A program made the position numbers and the translations under genes. Of a DNA stretch of 64,000 bases, positions 52,368-60,379 are shown piece after piece; position 1 is the stretch's first letter; each line of letters opens with the position of its first letter. Location of the stretch: assembly GCA_900315635.1 (NCBI GenBank), contig OMZV01000003.1, forward strand, positions 1 through 64,000, in the 5' to 3' direction. Under the pieces are notes generated by a model. The model was not told where the DNA came from and did no database searches. It saw nothing but the letters and a program-made list of their open reading frames with translations. The stretch comes from an uncultured Prevotella sp. (GTDB taxonomy: Bacteria; Bacteroidota; Bacteroidia; Bacteroidales; Bacteroidaceae).

Positions 52368-54806
52368 ATGAACATATTCTCCCGATACTCACCGGCAATC
52401 CAACGCTACATCTATGATGAGCGCTGGAAGAATCTTCGTGCCATACAGACGGCAGCCGGTGACGCTATCTTCAATTCCGATGCCAACGTCCTACTCTCGG
52501 CATCTACAGCATCGGGAAAGACTGAAGCGGCATTCTTTCCCATTATAACCCTTATGCAGGAACAGCCACCGGCAACTATCGGCTGTCTGTATATAGCCCC
52601 GCTAAAAGCACTTATCAATGATCAGTTTACCCGACTTAATGACATCTGCAAGGAATGCGGCATACCCGTGTGGCATTGGCACGGCGATGTGTCACAGGAA
52701 CAAAAGAAAAAACTGATGCGCCATCCGTCGGGAATCCTTCAGATAACCCCTGAGAGCCTGGAGGCAATGCTTCTCCGCCGTCATTCGCAGATACCGGCTT
52801 TGTTCGGCGACTTGCGGTTTGTCGTCATCGATGAGATTCACTCATTCCTCCGTGGCGACCGTGGAGGACAGACTCTGTGTCTGTTAGAGCGTTTGTCACG
52901 AATGGCAGGAGTCAATCCCCGCCGCATTGGACTGTCGGCAACTATCGGAGACCTACGTACTGTTGGGCATTTCCTTTCAGCCGGAACGGGTCGTGGCACT
53001 GTCATCCCAAGGATAAAGGCTCCGGGCTCAAAGTGGAGAATATCTGTGGAGCATTTCTTTAATAACGGACCACAGACTACCACTGATGAAGCACCCTCTG
53101 ATGAGGCTTCAAGAGATTCCACTGCTCAGACGAGAGTAGGAAACAGGAAAGCGTCTGTCGTTAGTGATACTGATAACTCATATATAACCGGCTCTGTAAT
53201 AAGAGATGGATATAATGCCCAACCAATCGGCAATACCTCTGACTCAGCCACAGAGTTATCTACTTCTCATTCTGCAAAGGGCGGAAACGAGGGAACTGAG
53301 TCTTCCTTCGATCCCGGACTACGTTATATCTTCGACAACACACGTGGACACAAATGCCTTATCTTCTCAAACTCACGTGAGGAATGTGAGGCAGTCTGCT
53401 CCACACTCCGCATGTATTGTGAGGCTCTCCATGAGCCCGACCGATTCCTTATCCATCACGGCAACCTGTCAACGAGCTATCGGGAGAGCGCCGAGGAGGA
53501 AATGAAACGTGACGACTCGCTGGCTACTGTCTGCACGACGTCAACACTAGAGCTTGGCATTGACATTGGCAGACTGGAGCGTGCCTTCCAGATTGACGCG
53601 CCATTCACTGTCAGCTCATTCCTGCAGCGAATGGGAAGAACCGGCAGACGTGGTGCACCGTCAGAAATGTGGTTCGTTATCCGTGAGGACCATGCTGAAC
53701 AGCGAACCCTTATGCCGGAGACTATCCCTTGGAAACTGCTACAGGCTATATCCCTCATCGAACTGTATATCAAGGAACGCTGGGTAGAACCGCCACGGAC
53801 GGGGCGCCTGCCTTACTCGCTGCTCTACCATCAGACTATGGCGACATTGGCTTCGGGTGGGGAGATGACCCCTGCCGAACTGGCACAGCGTGTGCTTACC
53901 CTGAGCTATTTCCATAATATATCGCAGGACGATTATCGGATCCTTCTCCGCCATTTGCTTAAGATTGACCATATCGAAACGACTGAGCGTGGTGGACTAA
54001 TCGTTGGGCTTCGTGGCGAGCGTGTTGTGAATAACTTCAAGTTCTATGCTGTCTTTCAGGAGAATGAGGAATATAAAGTCCGCTGTGAGTCACGGGAACT
54101 TGGAACGATAGTCAAACCACCACCACTCGGCGATAAGATAGCCATTGCCGGACGGGTATGGGTTGTCGAGGAAGTCGACCGCAACCGTCATGTGGTTTAC
54201 TGCCATCCCGTCAAGGGTATAGTGCCTGCGTATTTCGGCGATGAGCCCGGCGACATCAATACAAAGATTCTTGAGAAGATGCTGCAGATTCTTAGAGGAG
54301 AGAATTTTAAAGGTGATGGATTAGATAATAGAGTTTTGTTGCCGCATGCACAGGCTCGGCTGGAGCAGGCTCGTGACGCAGCGGAGAAGTCGGGACTGGG
54401 AGTCAACTGGCTGCTTCCGCTGGGAGGAAAGATGTATGCCCTCTTTCCGTGGCTCGGCAGCTATGCCTTCCTTGCCATGGAACGGTTCCTGCGGATAAGG
54501 TGCAAGGCACGTCTCGGACTGAAGGGCTTCGACTCCGTGCGCCCGTACTATATGCAGTTCACGATGGACGTCTCACCCGATGAGTTTTATAACGTCCTCA
54601 AGGATGAAATACAAAAGCCTCTCGACCCTATGGAACTGGTCTTCCCGAAGGAAACACCAGTCTTCGACAAGTACGACGACATCCTCCCTGTCGAGCTCAC
54701 TCGCAAGGGCTTTGCCTACGGAGTACTCAACGTAAAGGAGATGACAAATCGTGTTCGGCAGATGTGTGGCTTGCCGCCTTCCATGCTTATTTTACCGAAC
54801 TATTGA
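52368..54806 (+). CDS. Lhr/BrxHI-like DEAD/DEAH helicase
   Basis: 812 residues, superfamily II. RecA1 has Walker A LLSASTASGKTEAAF near 47, YIAPLKALIND, the DEIH box FVVIDEIHSFLRGDRGGQ near 155 and LSATIG. RecA2 has CLIFSNSREE, TSTLELGIDIG and QRMGRTGRRG near 425. An unusual Ser/Thr-rich insertion of about 80 residues (about 228-308) separates the RecA lobes. The C-terminal half resembles Lhr-type wing and C-terminal domains (LGTIVKPPPLGDKIAIAGRVWVVEEVD). With the two preceding genes it forms one unit, likely acting on DNA. Confidence 0.88.
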   Translation: MNIFSRYSPAIQRYIYDERWKNLRAIQTAAGDAIFNSDANVLLSASTASGKTEAAFFPIITLMQEQPPATIGCLYIAPLKALINDQFTRLNDICKECGIPVWHWHGDVSQEQKKKLMRHPSGILQITPESLEAMLLRRHSQIPALFGDLRFVVIDEIHSFLRGDRGGQTLCLLERLSRMAGVNPRRIGLSATIGDLRTVGHFLSAGTGRGTVIPRIKAPGSKWRISVEHFFNNGPQTTTDEAPSDEASRDSTAQTRVGNRKASVVSDTDNSYITGSVIRDGYNAQPIGNTSDSATELSTSHSAKGGNEGTESSFDPGLRYIFDNTRGHKCLIFSNSREECEAVCSTLRMYCEALHEPDRFLIHHGNLSTSYRESAEEEMKRDDSLATVCTTSTLELGIDIGRLERAFQIDAPFTVSSFLQRMGRTGRRGAPSEMWFVIREDHAEQRTLMPETIPWKLLQAISLIELYIKERWVEPPRTGRLPYSLLYHQTMATLASGGEMTPAELAQRVLTLSYFHNISQDDYRILLRHLLKIDHIETTERGGLIVGLRGERVVNNFKFYAVFQENEEYKVRCESRELGTIVKPPPLGDKIAIAGRVWVVEEVDRNRHVVYCHPVKGIVPAYFGDEPGDINTKILEKMLQILRGENFKGDGLDNRVLLPHAQARLEQARDAAEKSGLGVNWLLPLGGKMYALFPWLGSYAFLAMERFLRIRCKARLGLKGFDSVRPYYMQFTMDVSPDEFYNVLKDEIQKPLDPMELVFPKETPVFDKYDDILPVELTRKGFAYGVLNVKEMTNRVRQMCGLPPSMLILPNY

Positions 54807-54871
54807 TTCTCAAATACAATAAAATTATTGGATTCTCGTTATCGTAATAAGAAGCAAAGCAAAATAAAACT

Positions 54872-56503
54872 ATGAAAAAGTTCTTGTTATCAATTATTTC
54901 GGTGCTATTGACCGTTTCTGCAATGGCGCAAGGTCCACAAGTAAAGGTGGAGGGTGGAATCATTGAAGGCATCGATTCCGCAGGGGTAAAGATATTCCGT
55001 GGCGTTCCGTTTGCTGCACCACCGGTAGGCGATTTGCGTTGGAAAGCTCCGCAGCCGGTTGTTGCATGGCAGGGTGTCCGCTCTGCAAAGCAGTTCGGCA
55101 ACGACCCTATACAGTACAACGCTTTTGGCGACATGGTGTTCGAAGGTCCACGACAGAGCGAGGATTGCCTCTACCTCAATGTATGGACCCCTACAAAGAA
55201 TTACAATGAGAAACTCCCGGTTCTGATTTACTTCAACGGTGGCGGACTCGTTTCCGGCAGTGGCTCTGAGGCTCGTTATCAGGGACTCCGCCTTGCACGC
55301 CGTGGCGGAATAATCGTCGTTACAGCCAACTATCGTGAGGGAATCTTCGGCTTTTTCTCTCATCCTCAGCTCACCAAGGAAGGCGGCTGCAACGGCAATC
55401 AGGGCTGGCTCGACCAGGCGGCTGCCATCAAATGGGTGAAGAATAATATCGCAGCCTTCGGTGGCGACCCAAATAAGATTACAATCAATGGCGAGTCGGC
55501 AGGTTCGCAGTCGGTTTGCGCTCAGACCGTTTCTCCATTGTCCAAAGACCTCATCGCCGGTTATATGTGTTCAAGTGGTTCGGTGCTAAGCAATGCTAAG
55601 CCAATTACCCTGAAGGAAGCTGAGAAGATTGGCGAGGACTGGGCTAAGAAGAATGGCTATAAGAAACTTGCTGACCTTCGGAAACTTACTGCCGGCCAGC
55701 TTCTTAAACTTGAGACTCCGGTCTTCGGCGAAGGAACAAAGTGTATCGACGGAATCTTCCTGACAGAGGATCCTGATAAGACAATTGCTGATGGTCGTCA
55801 GGCTCAGGTTCCATGTCTGCTTGGCAATAACAACGCTGAGTTCCCGGTAGCTGCATTCGCCGGTGGCAAGGCTCCAACGATGGATAATCTGGCTCAGGCT
55901 ATTGAGGGCTACTTCGGCGTTGACGCAAAGACTATCTTCGAACTCTATAACATCCACTCTGATGCCGACATCCTTAAGCTGCAGGGCTATCAGCTGGGTG
56001 GCGACATGTTCGTAGTTTACGCTACATGGAAGTGGGCTGAGATGGTTCGCCAGACCAGCAAGCAGCCTGTTTACCGTTATGTCTATTGTCATCAACGTCC
56101 CGACATTCAGATTGCAGGCAAGGCAGCAGGTCTTGCAGGCGGTACTGTCGATATTGACCCGAAAGCTCCGAAGATTCCATCGACCCCGGGCGCTGCTCAT
56201 GCCAACGACATCGAGTATGCCATGGGCAATCTCTCAACTAATCCGGCATTCCCTTGGAACGCCAGCGACTATGCCGTTTCGGATATTTTCCAGCAAGTCT
56301 ATATCAACTTCGTGAAGTATGGCAATCCTAACGGTCTCGGTATGCCGGAGTGGGGTACCTATAACAACAATGGCGACGTTCCTCCTGTAATGCTCATCGA
56401 TCTCAATGCCCATCAGGTTCGTCCTGCCGAGACAACAGCCCGCTATCACAAGATTGACGGCTTCATCCAGGCAAAGATGCAGAAGGAAGCGAAGAAAAAG
56501 TAA
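54872..56503 (+). CDS. secreted type-B carboxylesterase
   Basis: 543 residues, alpha/beta hydrolase of the cholinesterase-like family. Signal peptide (MKKFLLSIISVLLTVSAMA). FRGVPFAAPPVGDLRWKAPQ and EDCLYLNVWTP are family signatures. The oxyanion motif is FNGGGLVSGS near residue 122 (Asn instead of the usual His before GGG). The nucleophile is in INGESAGSQSVCAQ near 210, and AAHANDIEYAMGNL near 438 contains the probable active-site His. It may cleave ester groups such as feruloyl or acetyl esters on plant glycans, but the substrate is unproven. Confidence 0.9.
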   Translation: MKKFLLSIISVLLTVSAMAQGPQVKVEGGIIEGIDSAGVKIFRGVPFAAPPVGDLRWKAPQPVVAWQGVRSAKQFGNDPIQYNAFGDMVFEGPRQSEDCLYLNVWTPTKNYNEKLPVLIYFNGGGLVSGSGSEARYQGLRLARRGGIIVVTANYREGIFGFFSHPQLTKEGGCNGNQGWLDQAAAIKWVKNNIAAFGGDPNKITINGESAGSQSVCAQTVSPLSKDLIAGYMCSSGSVLSNAKPITLKEAEKIGEDWAKKNGYKKLADLRKLTAGQLLKLETPVFGEGTKCIDGIFLTEDPDKTIADGRQAQVPCLLGNNNAEFPVAAFAGGKAPTMDNLAQAIEGYFGVDAKTIFELYNIHSDADILKLQGYQLGGDMFVVYATWKWAEMVRQTSKQPVYRYVYCHQRPDIQIAGKAAGLAGGTVDIDPKAPKIPSTPGAAHANDIEYAMGNLSTNPAFPWNASDYAVSDIFQQVYINFVKYGNPNGLGMPEWGTYNNNGDVPPVMLIDLNAHQVRPAETTARYHKIDGFIQAKMQKEAKKK

Positions 56504-56554
56504 CCAGTGTCCGACGGTATTGGCGACTTTACCTATCGCTGTGAATACTCAAAG

Positions 56555-56645
56555 CCGAGGCTGCTCGCAGTCTCGGTTTCAACTGAATGCGAAGATAAAT
56601 ATAAAAATGGAAAACTAATAATAGGCAGTCATTATTTGGCTGCCT
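56555..56645 (+). terminator. two terminator-like hairpins after the esterase gene
   Basis: CCGAGGCTGC/GCAGTCTCGG (56555-56576) followed by TTTC, and AGGCAG/CTGCCT (56623-56645) followed by TTCTTTGTCTTTG. Confidence 0.7.
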
Positions 56646-56648
56646 TTC

Positions 56649-56680
56649 TTTGTCTTTGTCAATTAATAGTCGTACCTTTG
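56649..56680 (+). promoter_or_regulatory. promoter of the YbjQ-like gene
   Basis: TTTG (56649-56652), 20-bp spacer, TACCTTTG (56673-56680), 24 bp before the ATG. Confidence 0.75.
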
Positions 56681-56704
56681 TAGCATTATCCAAAAATTAG
56701 AACT

Positions 56705-57022
56705 ATGATATTATCAACAACCCCGACCATCGAAGGTCATGCAATCAGAGAATACAAAGGCGTAGTAACTGGAGAGACCATCATCGGTGCAAACGCAGTA
56801 AAAGATTTCCTAGCGTCTATCCGTGATGTCATTGGCGGACGTTCAGGAAGTTACGAAAGAGTCCTTGCAGAAGCAAGGGAAACATCCATGCAGGAGATGC
56901 AGGAGCGTGCAAGTAATCTCGGCGCAAATGCCATAGTAGGCATAGATATAGACTATGAGACTATTGGTCAAGGGAATTCCATGATTATGGTTGCAGTCAG
57001 TGGTACTGCGATTGTAATCTAA
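56705..57022 (+). CDS. YbjQ family (UPF0145) protein
   Basis: 105 residues, full family length. [26 protein letters not shown] at the start and [16 protein letters not shown] near residue 75 are the YbjQ/UPF0145 signature, once called putative heavy-metal-binding domain. Proteins of this fold form pentameric rings; the function is unknown. It is monocistronic, with its own promoter at 56649-56680. Confidence 0.9.
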   Translation: MILSTTPTIEGHAIREYKGVVTGETIIGANAVKDFLASIRDVIGGRSGSYERVLAEARETSMQEMQERASNLGANAIVGIDIDYETIGQGNSMIMVAVSGTAIVI

Positions 57023-57118
57023 TCATTGTCTTTTATTTCACGCTGCAAAATTAATAAGAATTTTCAAAGGGACTTTTATACAAATTTCTGATTGATTTAC
57101 CATTTTTGCACAAATTGC

Positions 57119-57149
57119 TTTGATTGGCCAATTATAAACATTATCTTTG
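57119..57149 (+). promoter_or_regulatory. promoter of the HAD phosphatase gene
   Basis: TTTG (57119-57122), 19-bp spacer, TATCTTTG (57142-57149) followed by CAGAG; the ATG is at 57174. Confidence 0.8.
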
Positions 57150-57173
57150 CAGAGTAAATTGTTAGATACAAAA

Positions 57174-57782
57174 ATGATAAAGAATATAATATTCGACTTT
57201 GGAGGAGTGCTGGTAAAGTATGACTTCCCTGCATATTTTACAAAAGTCCTTGGTAGCCGTGAAAAAGGAATGTGGTTCATGCACAACATCCTTACCGATG
57301 AGAACAATGATAAACTTGACAAGGCAGATAAGCCTTTCGACGAATATATGAAGGAGTGGAAGCAGAAGTGGCCTGACTATATCTTAGCCATTGCTGCCTT
57401 TGACAAGCACTACACCGACATATTCACTGGTGAAGTGCCGGGAATGAAAGACCTGATGAAGGAACTTAAAGCAAAGGGCTATCAGCTATTGGGACTCTCC
57501 AACTGGTCAACTAAAGTCTTTGATGTCATGGACAAGTTTCCTGAGATATTCGCTCTGCTTGACGGATATTTGGTTTCCCACCAAGTTCATTTGCTAAAGC
57601 CCCATAAGGAAATCTATGAGGCATTCTGTAAGAAGTTCGATGTAAGTCCAGAGGACTGCGTTTTCATTGACGACAAGGCTGTCAACATAGAAGGAGCAAA
57701 GTCGATTGGCATGCACGGCATAGTATTCAAACACACAGACCAATTAAAAGCAGAATTGAAAACGATACTTGAAAATGACTGA
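57174..57782 (+). CDS. HAD-superfamily phosphatase (YihX-like)
   Basis: 202 residues from ATG 57174. A TTG 27 nt earlier overlaps the -7 promoter element and is unlikely. Motif I is IIFDFGGVLVKYD (residues 4-16), where the usual second Asp is Gly, as in the FGGV subgroup. Motif II is LLGLSNWS near 108, and motif III/IV are KPHKEIYEAF and CVFIDDKAVNIEGA near 158. The helical cap lies between 16 and 90. It resembles sugar-phosphate phosphatases such as YihX; the substrate is not known. Confidence 0.88.
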   Translation: MIKNIIFDFGGVLVKYDFPAYFTKVLGSREKGMWFMHNILTDENNDKLDKADKPFDEYMKEWKQKWPDYILAIAAFDKHYTDIFTGEVPGMKDLMKELKAKGYQLLGLSNWSTKVFDVMDKFPEIFALLDGYLVSHQVHLLKPHKEIYEAFCKKFDVSPEDCVFIDDKAVNIEGAKSIGMHGIVFKHTDQLKAELKTILEND

Positions 57783-57890
57783 AAAGATGATGCACGGAAG
57801 CGGTACTCTCAGTTTTTTTTGTGCCAATACGTGAATTCCGATACGCTTACTGTAAACATTCCCCAATAAAAAAGCGGAGAATTCTTTGTT

Positions 57891-57980
57891 ATTCCCTCAT
57901 AAAAGTGTATATTTGCAGACATTATTCCCTCATAAAATTGTATATTTGCAGACATTATTCTCTCATAAAAGTGCAATAAT
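57891..57980 (+). repeat. 33-bp tandem repeat carrying a promoter element
   Basis: Two full copies (57891-57923 and 57924-57956; one base difference) and a partial third (57957-57980). Each full unit contains TATATTTGCAGA, a TAnnTTTG -7 element (57908-57915 and 57941-57948). The ATG of the ATPase gene follows the third unit at once. Confidence 0.8.
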
Positions 57981-59297
57981 ATGAAAAGGACAATATATAA
58001 CAAACTGATTAAGTGGAAGTTATCAAAGGACAGAAAGCCATTGATGATTTATGGTGCGAGACAAGTTGGCAAGACATACATATTAAAGAAATTTGGGGAA
58101 CAAGAATTCGATAGTTTCGTTTATATCAATTGTTTCCGTAACGAATCAGCTAAAACGCTTTTTGCTGAAAGTAAGAATGTCAGCAATATCGTTCTTGGTC
58201 TATCCGCTATGTCTGGTGTAACAATAACACCGGGAAAGACTTTGGTCTTTCTTGACGAGATACAGGAAATACCCGCTGCGGTTTCAGCATTGAAGTATTT
58301 CTGCGAAGACATGCCGGAGCTTCACGTTGTAGTTGCAGGTTCCCTATTGGGAGTCATGAATCTGGAGGGCGAATCCTTCCCTGTAGGCAAGGTCAACATA
58401 ATGCATCTTTACCCCATGACATTCAGCGAGTTCCTCTTAGCTATGGACAAGAAGGCTCTTTATGATATCCTCGCTTCACATGACTATGCCACTGCAAAAA
58501 TTGTTGCACCATTATTCAAGGATATGTTGCGCCAATACTATTTCACAGGCGGAATGCCGGAAGTAGTGTTATCCTTTTCTCAGAAAAAAGACATCAACGA
58601 AGTACGTGCCATTCAAAACGAGATCATAGCCTCTTACATGAGCGATATTTCAAAGCATACAGGAAAAGAGGCTCAAAGGATAAGAATGGTATGGCAGTCC
58701 ATTCCTTCACAGTTGGCAAAGGAGAATAAGAAGTTCATTTACGGTGCCGTTAGGAAAGGAGCGAGAGCTGCCGACTTTGAGATAGCCATACAATGGCTTA
58801 TAGATACCGGTTTGGTTTATAAGGTAGGACGTGTTAAGGACGCAAGGATACCATTGAAGTTCTATGAAGATCCCAATGTCTTTAAGCTGTATCTGGTAGA
58901 TATAGGCTTGTTGGGAGCATTGGCAATAGTTCCTCCCGACCAGATACTCATAGGAGACAATGTCTTCAAGGAATATAAAGGTGCTTTTACAGAGAACTAT
59001 GTCATTCAGCAGCTAAGCACGATTCCAAACCTGCCTGTATACTACTATAGCAAGGATAACTCCACTATGGAAATAGACTTTATTGTTCAATCTGGCGACC
59101 AGGTACTGCCTGTAGAGGTTAAGGCCGAGGAAAATACTAAGGCAAAATCATTACGCACGTTTGTTACTGAGGAGTTTAGCAAATATAATCTCACCGGCGT
59201 ACGCCTTTCTATGAAGGACTATGAGCGACAAAGTTGGATGGTCAATGTGCCACTTTATTTTACCGAGACCTTCTTTGAGACTAATGACGATTTATGA
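57981..59297 (+). CDS. AAA ATPase with C-terminal DUF4143 domain
   Basis: 438 residues. N-terminal AAA_14-type P-loop: Walker A MIYGARQVGKTYIL near residue 24 and Walker B LVFLDEIQEIP near 90, then VAGSLLGV. The C-terminal DUF4143 region (about 205-400) includes EYKGAFTENYVIQQL and IDFIVQSGDQVLPVEVKA, whose D..E.K pattern resembles a PD-(D/E)xK nuclease fold. Such proteins are common as lone accessory genes in Bacteroidetes and their role is unclear. The DNA is AT-richer than the neighbours and the promoter region is repeated. Confidence 0.88.
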   Translation: MKRTIYNKLIKWKLSKDRKPLMIYGARQVGKTYILKKFGEQEFDSFVYINCFRNESAKTLFAESKNVSNIVLGLSAMSGVTITPGKTLVFLDEIQEIPAAVSALKYFCEDMPELHVVVAGSLLGVMNLEGESFPVGKVNIMHLYPMTFSEFLLAMDKKALYDILASHDYATAKIVAPLFKDMLRQYYFTGGMPEVVLSFSQKKDINEVRAIQNEIIASYMSDISKHTGKEAQRIRMVWQSIPSQLAKENKKFIYGAVRKGARAADFEIAIQWLIDTGLVYKVGRVKDARIPLKFYEDPNVFKLYLVDIGLLGALAIVPPDQILIGDNVFKEYKGAFTENYVIQQLSTIPNLPVYYYSKDNSTMEIDFIVQSGDQVLPVEVKAEENTKAKSLRTFVTEEFSKYNLTGVRLSMKDYERQSWMVNVPLYFTETFFETNDDL

Positions 59298-59377
59298 ACG
59301 AGGCTGATAAGGTTAACATATTCATAGCATTTTGAATTTCAGAAAGACATTATCCCGCAAGACAAAATTCAATTCTA

Positions 59378-59545
59378 ATGGAGCCAAAATTCATACTTAC
59401 ACTCGACGGTCATCTGCGCATAGGAAGCGTACAGATGCATAAAGACCTTCTGTTGCCTAACGACACCTGTATGGGTGGTGGCTTTTGGGAAGTTGACCCA
59501 ATATCAATGAAGTTGCTTCTATCCGGCAAATCATACGATTTATAA
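59378..59545 (+). CDS. 55-residue protein, probably truncated
   Basis: An ATG-started frame of 55 codons beginning MEPKFILTLDGHLRIGSV with HKDLLLPNDTCMGGGFW. This resembles the start of a short Bacteroidetes family I know only as hypothetical, whose members usually continue past ..SYDFG.P. Here a TAA follows SYDL, so it may be shortened. It lies 80 bp after the ATPase gene. The opposite strand is also open across it (59410-59745). Function unknown. Confidence 0.5.
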   Translation: MEPKFILTLDGHLRIGSVQMHKDLLLPNDTCMGGGFWEVDPISMKLLLSGKSYDL

Positions 59546-59745
59546 TCGCCACTATCTATGGTTATCTGCGACAAACAAACAGCCGATATAGCCAATACCG
59601 AACATAGGCAGAAGTCTCTGTGGGTATCATGCTTTGCTCGCTCTTCAATAAGAGATTGAATTTCCTTACGAAGCCCGTATATAGGTAAGAGACCATTATC
59701 TTGCAATGGGGATAATTGAACCTTTCTTGCTGTACCCTGATTCAT
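59410..59745 (-). CDS. doubtful hypothetical frame antisense to the 55-codon gene
   Basis: 111 codons from ATG 59745. The first about 70 residues (KEIQSLIEERAKHDTHRDFC ...) look protein-like, while the last about 45 are antisense to the 55-codon gene. Twelve bases upstream ends a 32-codon frame (59758-59856, MLTKMLLDKTVVTELKKVNK), so the two could be a minus-strand pair or fragments of one decayed gene. No promoter was found. I do not recognise either. Confidence 0.2.
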   Translation of the reverse strand: MNQGTARKVQLSPLQDNGLLPIYGLRKEIQSLIEERAKHDTHRDFCLCSVLAISAVCLSQITIDSGDYKSYDLPDRSNFIDIGSTSQKPPPIQVSLGNRRSLCICTLPMRR

Positions 59746-59985
59746 AATCTATTACTTTTATTTTAATGACTTATTATCCTTATTATCAGATAGTTTCTTG
59801 TTGACCTTCTTCAACTCGGTAACAACAGTCTTGTCGAGTAACATTTTTGTTAACATGTTTTGTGGTTAAGATGTCGCATGATGTTATGTGATGTAGCATC
59901 GCATAAAAATCAACTTCATCCCTATAAAGGGCTAATCTTCAGTAAGTTATAAATTTGATAAGGCGTAACTAATTGGTATACAACG

Positions 59986-60019
59986 CAAAAAGGGAAGCCC
60001 TGTTGGACTTCCCTTTTTG
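59986..60019 (-). terminator. terminator of tRNA-Arg
   Basis: CAAAAAGGGAAG pairs perfectly with CTTCCCTTTTTG, 8 bases beyond the tRNA 3' end on minus. Confidence 0.88.
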
Positions 60020-60027
60020 CAACTTGG

Positions 60028-60101
60028 TGATTCCGTTGGGATTCAAACCCAAAACCTCTTGATCCGTAGTCAAGTGCTCTATTCAGTTGAGCTACGGAAC
60101 C
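60028..60101 (-). tRNA. tRNA-Arg (ACG)
   Basis: 74 nt on minus: acceptor GGTTCCG/CGGAATC with discriminator A, anticodon stem CTTGA/TCAAG with loop CTACGGA (anticodon ACG, normally edited to ICG), and T arm TTGGG/CCCAA. CCA not encoded. Confidence 0.96.
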
Positions 60102-60131
60102 ATTTGTAAACTCATTTCTGAATTGCGAGTG

Positions 60132-60163
60132 CAAAGGTACGGCTTTTATGTGATACTACCAAA
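60132..60163 (-). promoter_or_regulatory. promoter of tRNA-Arg
   Basis: Minus strand TTTG (60160-60163), 20-bp spacer, TACCTTTG (60132-60139). Identical to the tRNA-Phe promoter from the -7 element through the leader (31 bp). Bases 60164-60286 hold no gene. Confidence 0.85.
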
Positions 60164-60286
60164 TGTTTTCGAAGAAATTTTTAAATAAAATGTATTTTTC
60201 TGTTTGAAAGCCATTGTTTCCAAACTTTTTCATCCTTTTATATTATTCTATTTATCATAATCGTCATTACCTTGAAGAAAATAAAA

Positions 60287-60319
60287 AGCAATAGCCTATC
60301 TTTGAGATTGGCTATTGCT
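60287..60319 (-). terminator. terminator of the phosphomannomutase gene
   Basis: AGCAATAGCC pairs perfectly with GGCTATTGCT and is followed by TTTTTATTTTC on minus. Confidence 0.9.
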
Positions 60320-60379
60320 AAAAATTTCTTTGGTTGTGGATAAATTAATACTTGGATTAATACTTAGCAGAAATCCTTT

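Noticed and set aside
49329..54806. Complete BREX type 2 system
   Set aside because: Only BrxD-like and BrxHI-like proteins are present; PglW, PglX, PglY and PglZ homologues were not seen.
57809..58003. 64-codon minus-strand frame with FYEGIMSANI repeats
   Set aside because: It is the antisense translation of the 33-bp promoter repeat, not a gene.
59922..60134. 70-codon minus-strand frame over tRNA-Arg
   Set aside because: Translated tRNA promoter, tRNA and terminator.
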